Below are positions 27,532-38,014 of a stretch of 64,000 nucleotides of DNA, piece after piece. Under the pieces are notes generated by a model. It had not been told where the DNA came from, ran no database searches, and saw only the letters and a list, made by a program, of their open reading frames with translations. Source of the stretch: Croceicoccus hydrothermalis. GTDB taxonomy: Bacteria; Pseudomonadota; Alphaproteobacteria; Sphingomonadales; Sphingomonadaceae. A program made the translations under genes and the position numbers. The stretch's first letter is position 1, and every line of letters starts with the position of its first letter. Where the stretch lies: the NCBI RefSeq assembly GCF_022378335.1, contig NZ_JAIQCI010000004.1, positions 124,001 through 188,000 on the forward strand. The letters run 5' to 3'.

Positions 27532-30435
27532 ATGACCGAAAAGCGCGACTATAAAGACACGGTGTTCCTGCCGAAGACCGATTTCCCCATGAAGGCCGGC
27601 CTTCCGCAAAAGGAGCCGGGCATTCTGGCCGGATGGCAGGGTGCGAATCTCTACGACACATTGCGCGATGCGCGGCGCGGGCGGGAAAAGTTCATCCTGC
27701 ACGACGGCCCGCCCTATGCGAACGGGGACATGCATATCGGCCATGCGCTGAACCATGTGCTCAAAGACATGGTCGTGCGCACGCAGACGCTGCTGGGCAA
27801 GGACGCGCCCTATGTGCCGGGCTGGGACTGCCACGGGCTCCCGATCGAGTGGAAGGTCGAGGAGCAGTATCGCAAGAAGAAGAAGAACAAGGACGACGTT
27901 CCGCGCAAGGAATTTCGCGCCGAATGCCGCGCCTATGCGCAGCATTGGGTCGATGTGCAGCGCGATCAGCTCAAACGGCTGGGCACCATGGCAGATTGGG
28001 ACAAGCCCTATCTCACCATGGATTACGACGCCGAGGCGACGATCGTCACCGAGCTGCTGAAATTTGCCGAATCGGGGCAATTGTACCGCGGCGCGAAGCC
28101 GGTGATGTGGTCGCCTGTCGAAAAGACCGCGCTGGCCGAGGCGGAGGTGGAGTACGAGGACATCACCTCGACGCAGATCGACGTGGCGTTCGAGATTGTC
28201 GAATCGCCGGTGGCGGAACTGGTCGGTGCTCATGCGGTGATCTGGACGACGACGCCCTGGACGATTCCGGTGAACCAGGCGCTCGCCTATGGGCCGGATA
28301 TTGAGTATGTGCTTTACAACGTTTCGCATGCTGGCTCATCAACTGGAATCGGAGGTGATGAGCAGCGGGCGCATGATGAGGCAGCCATGCGGGCGCATCC
28401 GTGGCACGGCGTCGAGCAGATTTTGGTTGCAAAGGCGCTGAAAGCTGAATTGGAAGAGCGTTCTTCGCAGAACGTGAACAACGACACCTCCATCAACGTA
28501 TACCTCGATGAGGTTTTGGTGCTGAAAGGCGCAGACCTCGCCGGCACCAAGGTCCGCCACCCCATGCACCATCTCGGCGGGTTCTATGCCGAGCCGCGCC
28601 CGATGCTGCCCGGTGATTTCGTCACGACGGATTCCGGCACCGGGCTCGTCCACATGTCGCCCGACCATGGCGAGGACGATTTCGAGCTGTGCAAGGCATA
28701 CGGCATCAACCCGAAATTCGTGGTGGAGGCCGATGGCCGCTATCGCGAGGACTGGCTCTGGCTGCCGCGCACGGACGAGCGCAGCGCATCGGTCATCAAT
28801 CCGAAGTTCAACGCCCCCGACGGCCCGATCTGTTCAGACCTGCGCGATGCGGGCGCGCTGCTGTCGGTCGGCAGTTACGAGCATTCCTACCCGCATAGCT
28901 GGCGGTCGAAGGCGAAGATCATCTATCGCTGCACGCCGCAATGGTTCGTGCCGATGGACAGGGAACGGGCCGACGGCACCACGCTGCGCGCCACCGCGCT
29001 GACCGCATTGGACGATACGCGTTTCGTTCCGGCGAAGGGTCGTAACCGCATCGGTTCGATGGTCGCCAACCGGCCCGATTGGGTGCTGTCGCGTCAACGT
29101 GCGTGGGGCGTGCCGATCACGCTGTTCGTCAATCGCGAAACCGGCGAATATCTCGTCGATCCGGCGGTCAATGCGCGCATTGTCGCCGCCATTCGCGAAA
29201 ACGGCGTCGATGGCTGGGACGAGGAAAACGCCGCCGCGCTGCTCGGCCCCGATTACGATCTCGACGATTACGAGCGGGTCACCGACATTCTCGACGTGTG
29301 GTTCGACAGCGGGTGCACCCATTCCTTCGTCCTGGAATCGGGCAAATGGCCGGATCTCACCTGGCCCGCCGATCTCTATCTGGAAGGCAGCGACCAGCAT
29401 CGCGGCTGGTTTCAATCGTCCCTGCTCGAAAGCTGCGGCACGCGGGGCCGCGCGCCCTATGACGCGGTGCTGACCCATGGCTTTACCATGGATGGCAAGG
29501 GCGAGAAGATGTCGAAGTCGAAGGGCAACACGATCAGCCCGCTCGACCTGATGCGCGATTACGGCGCCGACATCATCCGATTGTGGGCGCTTTCGGTCGA
29601 TTATACCGAGGATCACCGCATCGGTCCCGAAATCCTGAAGGGTGTCGGGGATCAGTATCGCCGCCTGCGCAACACGTTCCGCTACCTGCTCGGTGCATTG
29701 TCCGATTATGCGGAGGAGGAGGCGCTGCCGGTTTCCGAATTGCCGGAGCTGGAACGCTACGTGCTTGCGCTGCTGGCGAAGCTGGATGCGAAGATGCGCT
29801 GCGCAGTCGATGATTTCGAGTTCAACGACTACAACCGGGCGCTGGTCGATTTCTGTAACGAGGATCTGTCCGCGTTCTTCTTCGATATTCGCAAGGACAG
29901 CCTGTATTGCGATGCGCCGACCGACACGCGGCGCCGCGCCTATCGCACCGTGCTGGACATGCTGTTCCACGCGCTGGTGCGCTATGCCGCGCCGGTGCTG
30001 GTCTTCACGGCGGAGGAGGTGTGGCAGACCCGCTTCCCCGACGGGGACAGCGTGCATCTGCTCGAATGGCCCGAAATCGATCCGGCATGGCACGATGCCG
30101 CGCTATGCGAGCGCTGGGCCGCGTTGCGCGAATTGCGGGAGGACGTGAACGAGGCGATCGAACCGCTCCGGCGGGAAAAGACCATCCGATCCAGCCTCGC
30201 CGCAGAGGTCCGCGTGCCCGCCGATCAGGTGCCCGCCGGATTCGACGATGGCGATCTTGCCGAATTGTTCATCACCGCGACAGTGGAACGCGGGCAGGAC
30301 GACGCTGTGCAGATCACGCCCACCGACATGGCCAAATGCGGCCGTTGCTGGCGCCATCTTCCCGATGTGGCGGACGACGGCGACCTTTGCGCGCGCTGTG
30401 ACCATGTGGTCAGCGATACGGAGGATGCCGCGTGA
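27532..30435 (+). CDS. ileS: Isoleucine-tRNA ligase (with unusual insert in editing domain)
   Basis: Charges tRNA-Ile and edits mischarged valine. The 967-residue product has the HIGH motif in 'NGDMHIGHALNHV' (about 64-76), the CP1 editing domain, 'KMSKSKGNT' (about 661-669), the anticodon-binding domain, and a C-terminal zinc finger with CxxC pairs ('CGRCW', 'CARCD'). Within CP1, residues about 264-335 (nt 28321-28535) use A/T-richer codons than the rest (one row near 47 percent G+C) and do not read like the usual family sequence. Reading frame and flanks remain intact. The stop overlaps the lspA GTG by 4 nt. Confidence 0.96.
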   Translation: MTEKRDYKDTVFLPKTDFPMKAGLPQKEPGILAGWQGANLYDTLRDARRGREKFILHDGPPYANGDMHIGHALNHVLKDMVVRTQTLLGKDAPYVPGWDCHGLPIEWKVEEQYRKKKKNKDDVPRKEFRAECRAYAQHWVDVQRDQLKRLGTMADWDKPYLTMDYDAEATIVTELLKFAESGQLYRGAKPVMWSPVEKTALAEAEVEYEDITSTQIDVAFEIVESPVAELVGAHAVIWTTTPWTIPVNQALAYGPDIEYVLYNVSHAGSSTGIGGDEQRAHDEAAMRAHPWHGVEQILVAKALKAELEERSSQNVNNDTSINVYLDEVLVLKGADLAGTKVRHPMHHLGGFYAEPRPMLPGDFVTTDSGTGLVHMSPDHGEDDFELCKAYGINPKFVVEADGRYREDWLWLPRTDERSASVINPKFNAPDGPICSDLRDAGALLSVGSYEHSYPHSWRSKAKIIYRCTPQWFVPMDRERADGTTLRATALTALDDTRFVPAKGRNRIGSMVANRPDWVLSRQRAWGVPITLFVNRETGEYLVDPAVNARIVAAIRENGVDGWDEENAAALLGPDYDLDDYERVTDILDVWFDSGCTHSFVLESGKWPDLTWPADLYLEGSDQHRGWFQSSLLESCGTRGRAPYDAVLTHGFTMDGKGEKMSKSKGNTISPLDLMRDYGADIIRLWALSVDYTEDHRIGPEILKGVGDQYRRLRNTFRYLLGALSDYAEEEALPVSELPELERYVLALLAKLDAKMRCAVDDFEFNDYNRALVDFCNEDLSAFFFDIRKDSLYCDAPTDTRRRAYRTVLDMLFHALVRYAAPVLVFTAEEVWQTRFPDGDSVHLLEWPEIDPAWHDAALCERWAALRELREDVNEAIEPLRREKTIRSSLAAEVRVPADQVPAGFDDGDLAELFITATVERGQDDAVQITPTDMAKCGRCWRHLPDVADDGDLCARCDHVVSDTEDAA

Positions 30436-30956
30436 CACATACGCCTGCGCAGCCTGTCTGGCGCCATCGGACCACCGGGCTTGCCATCGCGGGCGGCATC
30501 GCACTCGCCGATCAGCTGGTGAAGCTCTGGCTGCTCGGCCCGATGCGGCTGCGCGAACGCGGGGTGATCGACATCGTGTCGTTCTTCGACCTGCGCTATG
30601 CCGAAAATCGCGGCATATCCTATGGTTTCCTGACCGCCGACAGCCTGGAGAGCCGGATCCTGCTGTTCGGGCTTACGGGGTTGATCGCGCTTGGCGTGCT
30701 GATCTGGATGCTGCGGGAAAAGCGGTTCGGCGATATCGTTGCGCTGGCGCTCGTGCTCGGCGGGGCGGTCGGCAATATCATTGACCGGCTGCGCTTTACC
30801 TTCGTGGTCGATTATGCCGATCTGCACTTCGGCACGTTTCGCCCCTTTGCCATTTTCAACCTTGCCGATGCGGCGATTACAGGCGGCGTGGTCTTGCTGC
30901 TCGCCCGCTCGCTGCTGATACGGGACAAGGCCGAGGACAGCGCGGCGGCCGCATGA
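30432..30956 (+). CDS. lspA: Lipoprotein signal peptidase (signal peptidase II)
   Basis: LspA removes signal peptides from prolipoproteins in the inner membrane. The 174-residue product has four membrane segments and both catalytic Asp motifs: 'GNIIDRLRF' (about 116-124) and 'FNLADAAIT' (about 142-150); 'RYAENRGISYGFL' is also typical. The GTG start overlaps ileS (GTGA), the usual ileS-lspA pairing. The stop is followed by a gene for a lipoprotein, a likely substrate. Confidence 0.95.
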   Translation: MTHTPAQPVWRHRTTGLAIAGGIALADQLVKLWLLGPMRLRERGVIDIVSFFDLRYAENRGISYGFLTADSLESRILLFGLTGLIALGVLIWMLREKRFGDIVALALVLGGAVGNIIDRLRFTFVVDYADLHFGTFRPFAIFNLADAAITGGVVLLLARSLLIRDKAEDSAAAA

Positions 30957-31012
30957 CGGATCGCCGCACCCGTTATTCACAACTGGCCGCCACGGCCCGG
31001 AGACGACACCCA

Positions 31013-31426
31013 ATGCGTAAATTTTCCGCTCTCGCCGTTCTGGCCGCGCTGCCCATGCTGGGCGGTTGCGGCGCCGGACTGAACCTGTTCGACCGCGATG
31101 CCCCGGACGAGATGATCGTCGCGCGACAGGCACCGTTGGCGCTGCCGCCGGATTTCACGCTGACCCCGCCCGAACCCGGCGCCCCCCGCCCGCAGGACCC
31201 GTCGAGCAGTCAGCAGGCATTGGAAGCTATGTTCGGCGGCCCGGCGAGCCGGAGCGGCGTGGAAAGCACGGCGATCTCGCGCGCGGGCGCGTCCGATGCG
31301 GGCATCCGTTCCTCGGTCGGGGATACGGCCACGAACACGGTCGACAAGGGTGTCGTCACCCGCGACATCATCGCCGCGCCGCAGGGCGACGGCAGCGAGG
31401 CACAGGCGGTCATTCCCGAAGGCTGA
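31013..31426 (+). CDS. DUF3035 lipoprotein (possible BamF-like)
   Basis: A predicted lipoprotein of 137 residues. The signal peptide ends in the lipobox 'PMLGGC' with Cys19. After it comes an 'EMIVARQAPLALPPDFTLTPP' stretch typical of DUF3035, a family linked in alphaproteobacteria to the BAM outer-membrane assembly machine. The C-terminal half is low-complexity, rich in Ser, Ala and Asp. I start at ATG 31013; a start at 30953 would overlap lspA and put an odd basic stretch before the signal peptide. Confidence 0.8.
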   Translation: MRKFSALAVLAALPMLGGCGAGLNLFDRDAPDEMIVARQAPLALPPDFTLTPPEPGAPRPQDPSSSQQALEAMFGGPASRSGVESTAISRAGASDAGIRSSVGDTATNTVDKGVVTRDIIAAPQGDGSEAQAVIPEG

Positions 31427-31465
31427 TGACGGCGGCGAACGGTTCGGCGGTGGCTCCGCCGGACC

Positions 31466-32806
31466 TCAGGCCTCGGCCGGATCGCCGTCCGTCATCGCGT
31501 CGGGCGGCGTGGGCACCTCGCGGCCGACCAGAAGCTTGTCGATACGGCGTCCATCCATGTCGACGATTTCGAATCGCCAGCCCTGATCGGTGAAATATTC
31601 GCCTTCGGTCGGCAGGCGTTTCATCACCCAGAGCGTGAACCCGGCCAGCGTCGCGAATTCGCGGTCCTCCGGCACCTCGATGCCGAGATATTCGGGCAGG
31701 CGATCCACCGGCAACGCGCCGGACAGCAGCAGCGAACCGTCCTCGCGCTCCACCACCATCGGATCGTCGCCTTCGTCGGCATGGCTGACGAAATGCCCGA
31801 CCAGCGCGGACAGAAGGTCGGCCGGCGTCACGATCCCCTCGAACTGTCCATATTCGTCGTGCACCAGCGCCATGGCGACATCGCCGCGCTGCATGATGCG
31901 CAGCGCGTCGAGCGCATCGACCTGGTCCGGGATCACCTCCGCCTTGCGCATGATGCGGGAGATATTGGGGCGGCGCCCTTTCATCAGAACGGCCATCGCC
32001 TCGCGCACCTTGATGACGCCGATGATGTTTTCCACCGACCCCTGCCCCACCGGGAGCAGCGAATGCGGGGATCTGTTGATGACGGCGCGCAGATCGTCGA
32101 TGCTCGCCCGCCGGTCGACCCAGTCGATCTCGGTCCGGGGCGTCATCAGCTCGCGCACCGGACGGTCCGACAGGCGGAGCACCTCCGACATGATGGTGCG
32201 CTCGGCTTCCTCGATCGCGCCGGACCGTGTCGCCTCCGATATGATGAGGTGAAGCTCGTCCGCGGTGACACCCGATTCGCCGCTCCCGCGCAGGCCGAGC
32301 AGACGCAGCAGCACGTCGGTCGAACGGTCGAGCAACCAGACCAGAGGCAATGCGATCCGCGCCAGCAGCGACATCAGCGGCGCGGTCAGCATCGCGATCC
32401 GTTCCCGCCCGCGCAGTGCGATCTGTTTCGGGACAAGTTCGCCCACGATCAGGCTGAGATAGGTGGTGACCGCGATGACGAGGATGAAGCCCGCCTCGTC
32501 CGCGATATCCGCCGGAATGCCGAGCCGGGCCAGCCGCTCGCCCACCGGGTCGCCAAGGCTTGCGCCGGAATAGGCGCCCGCGACGATCCCGATCAGCGTG
32601 ATGCCGATCTGCACCGTGGACAGGAACTTACCCGAATCATTGGCCAGCGAAAGCGCGATGCGCGCCGACTTGCTGCCCTCCTGCGCCATTCGGCCGAGCC
32701 GGGCCGGCCGCGCCGACACGATCGCGAGTTCCGACATGGAGAACACACCGTTGAGCACGATCAGCCCGACGATGATGAGAAGATCAGTCCAGGGGAAGGG
32801 GGACAA
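31466..32806 (-). CDS. CNNM/CBS-domain membrane protein (hemolysin C / CorC family)
   Basis: A membrane protein of the CNNM (DUF21)-CBS-CorC_HlyC type, often tied to Mg/Co export although usually annotated as hemolysin. In order: four membrane segments with '[19 protein letters not shown]' near the start, two CBS domains in the middle ('VRELMTPRTEIDWVDR'), and the C-terminal FAD-binding-like CorC_HlyC domain ('GALPVDRLPEYLGIEVP'). The start is uncertain. I use TTG at 32806 (LSPFPWTDLLIIVGL), about 446 residues; ATG at 32941 adds 45 Arg-rich residues that look non-coding. Confidence 0.88.
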   Translation of the reverse strand: MSPFPWTDLLIIVGLIVLNGVFSMSELAIVSARPARLGRMAQEGSKSARIALSLANDSGKFLSTVQIGITLIGIVAGAYSGASLGDPVGERLARLGIPADIADEAGFILVIAVTTYLSLIVGELVPKQIALRGRERIAMLTAPLMSLLARIALPLVWLLDRSTDVLLRLLGLRGSGESGVTADELHLIISEATRSGAIEEAERTIMSEVLRLSDRPVRELMTPRTEIDWVDRRASIDDLRAVINRSPHSLLPVGQGSVENIIGVIKVREAMAVLMKGRRPNISRIMRKAEVIPDQVDALDALRIMQRGDVAMALVHDEYGQFEGIVTPADLLSALVGHFVSHADEGDDPMVVEREDGSLLLSGALPVDRLPEYLGIEVPEDREFATLAGFTLWVMKRLPTEGEYFTDQGWRFEIVDMDGRRIDKLLVGREVPTPPDAMTDGDPAEA

Positions 32807-33012
32807 GCCGGGCGCCTTTGGCCAGAACGGGGATGAAGGTCTGAATGGGGATGATAGCGCCCTTTCCCCCCGCCCGGCAAGCGCCGCGATAGCGTGGGCG
32901 ATACGGAACCGGCGCCACGTCCCGCGCGTTATGAAATCCAACAGTCGCCCGAAACCAGATTTCGAATATGTTGTCCGTAAACCGCCCGGCGCGTCTAAAG
33001 AGGATATTTTTC

Positions 33013-33690
33013 ATGGCCAAACGCTATTTCACCACCGCCATTGCCGCCGTGTCGCTGATCGGCCTGTCCGGCTGTGTCACCGATCCCAACACCGGGGAGC
33101 AGAAGGTGTCGCGCACCGTTCTGGGCACCGCCGGCGGCGCGGCCGCGGGCTATCTGCTTGGCGGGATCATCGGCGGCAAGACGGCGCGCATCATCGGCGC
33201 GGGCGTGGGCGGCGTGGCCGCCGGCGCGGTCGGCTACACCATGGATCAGCAGATCAAGGAATTGCGCGAACAGACCGCCGGCACCGGCGTCGACGTGCGC
33301 GAGGATGGCGATTCGATCCTCGTCAACCTGCCGAACGGCGTGACCTTCCCGGTCGACAGCTACACCATCCAGCCGCAGTTCCGCAGCACGCTCGATTCGA
33401 TCGCGCAATCGCTGCGCACCTATCCCAACAGCCTGATCGACGTATACGGCTATACCGATTCGACCGGGTCCGACAGCTACAACCTGCAATTGTCGAAGCA
33501 GCGCGCCGAGGCCGTTGCCAATTACCTCATTCAGCAGGGCGTGCCGGCCGCGCGCATCGCATCGCAGGGGTTCGGTGAGACGAATTTCGTCGCATCGAAC
33601 GATACAGAGGCCGGCCGTGCGCAAAATCGCCGCGTCGAACTCAAGATCATCCCGATCAGCCAAGACGAGGTGAACGCCGCGCGCAACTGA
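33013..33690 (+). CDS. OmpA-family lipoprotein with glycine-zipper segment
   Basis: A 225-residue outer-membrane lipoprotein candidate. The signal peptide ends in 'IGLSGC' (Cys21). A Gly-zipper region follows (about 38-75, repeated GG and AG pairs), then a peptidoglycan-binding OmpA_C domain with 'VYGYTDSTGSDSYNLQLSKQRAEAV' and 'GFGETNFVASNDTEAGRAQNRRVEL' (about 150-215). It resembles the Pal/YfiB-type envelope proteins and probably ties the outer membrane to peptidoglycan. Start at ATG 33013; an upstream in-frame ATG at 32968 would break the signal peptide. Confidence 0.9.
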   Translation: MAKRYFTTAIAAVSLIGLSGCVTDPNTGEQKVSRTVLGTAGGAAAGYLLGGIIGGKTARIIGAGVGGVAAGAVGYTMDQQIKELREQTAGTGVDVREDGDSILVNLPNGVTFPVDSYTIQPQFRSTLDSIAQSLRTYPNSLIDVYGYTDSTGSDSYNLQLSKQRAEAVANYLIQQGVPAARIASQGFGETNFVASNDTEAGRAQNRRVELKIIPISQDEVNAARN

Positions 33691-33708
33691 TCCTTGCGCG
33701 ATTCGCGT

Positions 33709-34503
33709 TCATGAAGGGCGGGCCCCGGCGGACAGCCGGTCGGCCCGCTCCTTTATATGGGCGAGCGCGGGGGCATGAATGCCGGGCGCGGTGACCAGCG
33801 CACCGAACGCGCGGGGATCACGCTTGTTATAGGCGAAGGGCTGGCCAAAGGCGTCGGTGACGATCGCGCCCGCCTCTCTCGCGATGAGCCCGGCCGCGCC
33901 GATGTCCCATTCGTAACCCCAGCGCAGCGTGGCCACGAGATCCGCCTCCCCCGCCGCGACCATCGCGATGCGCAGTGCGATGCTGTTGGGCTTGTCAACC
34001 ATGGTGAAGATCCGGTCGACTTTCGGCAGCGCATCGACGGGAACCCGCGCGCCCACAAGCGATTCGCGCCGCCGCGCGCGCAGGGCGGCGCCATTGCGCG
34101 TCGCGCCCTGCCCCGCCGCCGCCGACCATGATTCGCCGCGCGCCGGGGCCTGCAACCGGGCGAGGAGCGAGCGCCCCGCGCTGACCAAAGCCACGGAAAT
34201 GGCCCAGCCCGTCCGCCCGCGCAGGAAATCGCGCGTGCCGTCGATCGGATCGACCAGCCAGATCAGACCGTCCGCGATACGATCGGGCGCGTCCGCCGTC
34301 TCCTCCGAAAGCCAGCCGGCGGCGGGAAGCAGGCGCGACAATTTTTCCCGCAGAAAGGCATTCACGGCGATATCGGCGGCGCAAACCGGCGTATTGTCTG
34401 CCTTTTCCCAGCGTTCCGGCGCATGGCCCGCCCCCGGCCACATGGCCATGGCGATGTCGCCTGCCTCCTGCATGATCCGGTCCAGGCGTTCCTGGTCGAT
34501 CAT
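33709..34503 (-). CDS. Inositol-monophosphatase family phosphatase (CysQ-like)
   Basis: A Mg-dependent phosphatase of 264 residues in the IMPase superfamily, close in pattern to 3'(2'),5'-bisphosphate nucleotidase CysQ. Metal ligands are visible: E68 (in SEET), D85 and D88 in 'WLVDPIDGTRDFL' and the late Asp in 'WDIGAAGLIAREAGA'. CysQ recycles PAP from sulfate assimilation. IMPase and CysQ cannot be separated with certainty by eye. It faces ompA in convergent orientation. Confidence 0.85.
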   Translation of the reverse strand: MIDQERLDRIMQEAGDIAMAMWPGAGHAPERWEKADNTPVCAADIAVNAFLREKLSRLLPAAGWLSEETADAPDRIADGLIWLVDPIDGTRDFLRGRTGWAISVALVSAGRSLLARLQAPARGESWSAAAGQGATRNGAALRARRRESLVGARVPVDALPKVDRIFTMVDKPNSIALRIAMVAAGEADLVATLRWGYEWDIGAAGLIAREAGAIVTDAFGQPFAYNKRDPRAFGALVTAPGIHAPALAHIKERADRLSAGARPS

Positions 34504-34686
34504 CGCCGCCCGGTATTTGCGTGGGTCATCGTATTCGCGTTCGTCATCAATCGCCCTTTGTCCTTCGGCGCGGAAAATGGCGCCGCCGGCCTTTCACTCT
34601 TTGCAATCGCATCGCATTTGCGCATCGCCTCCTCGCCAAAGCGGCAGCAGCCCTTTTCAAGCAGGCAATGCTATGCTTTACGCAAA

Positions 34687-34746
34687 TGCAAAATGCGAGC
34701 CATGGCTGCAAAATGCGGGACATGGGTGCAAAAAGCGGGCAACCGC
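34687..34746. repeat. Three 20-bp tandem repeats upstream of sucC
   Basis: Three units of 20 bp lie head to tail at 34687-34706, 34707-34726 and 34727-34746, ending 34 nt before the sucC ATG. Each begins TGCAAAA and has (A/G)GCG next; units 1 and 2 differ at only four positions, and unit 3 is looser after the first half. The stretch lies in an A/T-richer 277-nt gap. Evenly spaced copies at about two helical turns suggest a regulator binding site. No protein is assigned. Confidence 0.7.
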
Positions 34747-34780
34747 GCCACAAGACTCACTCTAATGATAGGGACCGTCC

Positions 34781-35980
<1,200 letters not shown>

Positions 35981-36051
35981 ACCATTTGCGGGGCGGTGTG
36001 TTATGAACATACCGCCCCTTTGAATTTGAACGAAACTTGGGAGACAAGCGC

Positions 36052-36801
36052 ATGAAGGCTCTCGTACCCGTAAAGCGGGTGATCGATTATAACGTGAAGC
36101 CGCGGGTGAAATCCGACGGTTCCGGCGTCGATCTCGCGAATGTGAAGATGAGCATGAACCCCTTCGACGAAATCGCCGTCGAAGAAGCGATCCGCCTGAA
36201 GGAAGGCGGCAAGATCGAAGAGATCGTCGCGGTATCCATCGGCCCGGCAAAGGCGCAGGAAACGTTGCGCACCGCACTTGCCATGGGTGCCGACCGGGCG
36301 ATCCTGGTCGAAACCGATGACGATGTCGAACCGTTGGCGGTGGCCAAGATCCTGAAGGCGATCGCCGCCGAGGAAGAGCCGGGCCTCGTCCTGCTGGGCA
36401 AGCAGGCGATCGACGACGATTCCAACCAGACGGGTCAGATGCTCGCCGCGATGATGGAACGGCCGCAGGGCACCTTTGCCAGCAAGGTCGAGATCGACGG
36501 CGATGCCGTGACCGTCACGCGCGAAGTGGACGGCGGCCTCGAAACGGTGAAGCTCACGCTTCCCGCCATCGTGACCACCGATCTGCGCCTGAACGAGCCG
36601 CGCTATGCCTCCTTGCCGAACATCATGAAGGCGAAGAAGAAGCCGCTCGATACGAAGACGCCCGCCGATTTCGGCGTCGATACCGCGCCGCGCCTCGCCG
36701 TGACCAACGTGTCCGAACCGCCCGTTCGCCAGGCCGGTGAAAAGGTCGAGGACGTCGACGCGCTGGTTGCCAAGCTGAAGTCCATGGGAGTTGCGAAATG
36801 A
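36052..36801 (+). CDS. etfB: Electron transfer flavoprotein subunit beta
   Basis: EtfB holds AMP and, with EtfA, carries electrons from acyl-CoA and related dehydrogenases to ETF-quinone oxidoreductase. The 249-residue product begins '[14 protein letters not shown]' and has '[15 protein letters not shown]', '[13 protein letters not shown]' and the '[17 protein letters not shown]' nucleotide-binding stretch. A GGGAGA ribosome site precedes ATG 36052. The stop overlaps the etfA start by 4 nt. It follows sucC after about 70 nt and may share its promoter. Confidence 0.95.
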   Translation: MKALVPVKRVIDYNVKPRVKSDGSGVDLANVKMSMNPFDEIAVEEAIRLKEGGKIEEIVAVSIGPAKAQETLRTALAMGADRAILVETDDDVEPLAVAKILKAIAAEEEPGLVLLGKQAIDDDSNQTGQMLAAMMERPQGTFASKVEIDGDAVTVTREVDGGLETVKLTLPAIVTTDLRLNEPRYASLPNIMKAKKKPLDTKTPADFGVDTAPRLAVTNVSEPPVRQAGEKVEDVDALVAKLKSMGVAK

Positions 36802-37727
36802 ATACGCTCGTCCTTGCTGATCATGACAATTCCGAACTGGGCGATGCAACGCTCGCCACCGTCACCGCCGCGGCGAAGCTGGGCGATGTGACCGTCCTGG
36901 TCGCGGGTGCCGGTTGCGGCGCCGTCGCCGATGCCGCCGCGCAGGTTGCCGGCGTGACAAAGGTGCTCAAAGCCGACGACGCCGCGTATGAGCATCAGCT
37001 CGCCGAGAATGTCGCGCCGCTGATCGCCGGATTGATGGAGGGCTTCGATGCTTTTCTCGCGCCGGCGACCACGACGGGCAAGAATATCGCCCCGCGCGTT
37101 GCCGCCATGCTCGACGTGATGCAGATTTCCGACATCCTCTCGGTCGAGGGGGACAAGAGCTTCACCCGTCCGATCTATGCCGGCAACGCCATCGCCACCG
37201 TCGAATCGAGCGATCCGAAGCTGGTCATCACCGTTCGCGGCACCGCCTTTGACAAGGCGGACGCGACCGGCGGATCCGCCAGCGTCGAGGATGCGAGCGG
37301 TCCGGGCGACGCCGGCGTGTCGAGCTTTGTCGGGCAGCAGCTCGCCGAGAGCGACCGGCCCGAGCTGACCAGCGCGAACATCATCGTGTCGGGCGGCCGC
37401 GCGCTGAAGGACGGCGACACCTTCGAAAAGATCATCATGCCGCTCGCCGACAAGCTCGGCGCCGGTGTCGGTGCCAGCCGTGCGGCGGTCGATGCGGGCT
37501 ATGTCCCCAATGATTATCAGGTCGGTCAGACGGGCAAGATCGTCGCGCCCGAGGTCTATTTCGCGATCGGCATCTCCGGCGCGATTCAGCATCTCGCGGG
37601 CATGAAGGATTCCAAAGTCATCGTCGCCATCAACAAGGACGAGGATGCCCCGATCTTTCAGGTAGCGGATATTGGTCTGGTGGCCGATCTGTTCGACGCG
37701 GTGCCGGAACTGACCGAAAAGCTATAG
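36798..37727 (+). CDS. etfA: Electron transfer flavoprotein subunit alpha
   Basis: EtfA binds FAD and forms the heterodimer with EtfB. The 309-residue product has the N-terminal domain and the conserved C-terminal FAD-binding part, with '[15 protein letters not shown]' (about 195-209), '[37 protein letters not shown]' (cited at about 222-258) and '[23 protein letters not shown]'. It starts inside the end of etfB (ATGA) and is followed by a strong terminator, which closes the sucC-etfB-etfA unit. Confidence 0.95.
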   Translation: MNTLVLADHDNSELGDATLATVTAAAKLGDVTVLVAGAGCGAVADAAAQVAGVTKVLKADDAAYEHQLAENVAPLIAGLMEGFDAFLAPATTTGKNIAPRVAAMLDVMQISDILSVEGDKSFTRPIYAGNAIATVESSDPKLVITVRGTAFDKADATGGSASVEDASGPGDAGVSSFVGQQLAESDRPELTSANIIVSGGRALKDGDTFEKIIMPLADKLGAGVGASRAAVDAGYVPNDYQVGQTGKIVAPEVYFAIGISGAIQHLAGMKDSKVIVAINKDEDAPIFQVADIGLVADLFDAVPELTEKL

Positions 37728-37750
37728 TTTCCTGCCGCAAGTGAAAGAAG

Positions 37751-37788
37751 AAACCCCCGGCCGCGATGTGTGCGTGCCGGGGGTTTTT
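37751..37788 (+). terminator. Intrinsic terminator after etfA
   Basis: AAACCCCCGGC (37751-37761) pairs with GCCGGGGGTTT (37776-37786), followed by further Ts. This is a standard stem plus T-run, 24 nt after the etfA stop. It separates etfA from the DUF1289 gene. Confidence 0.9.
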
Positions 37789-37803
37789 CATGAAGGCCGA
37801 CCA

Positions 37804-37992
37804 ATGACGATTCCCTCCCCCTGCCGGAAGGTCTGCACGCTCGACGACGCGGGCGAATGGTGCACGGCTTGCGGACGCACGCTGGACGAAATTACCCGAT
37901 GGGCGACGCTTGCGCCAAAGGAGCGGAAGGCGATCATGGCGCAATTGCCCGAACGGCTCGACGGCGGGCCGGGAGACCGATCGAGGCCCTGA
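37804..37992 (+). CDS. DUF1289 domain protein
   Basis: A small 62-residue protein of the DUF1289 (YdhL-like) family. The family core is present, with four Cys: 'SPCRKVCTLDDAGEWCTACGRTLDEITRWATL'-type (key Cys at about 7, 11, 20 and 23). The Cys set suggests metal binding, but no function is established for the family. The ATG at 37804 is used; a frame start at 37741 would run through the etfA terminator. Confidence 0.85.
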   Translation: MTIPSPCRKVCTLDDAGEWCTACGRTLDEITRWATLAPKERKAIMAQLPERLDGGPGDRSRP

Positions 37993-38014
37993 CGCGGGCG
38001 CGTCGCAGTGAGGG

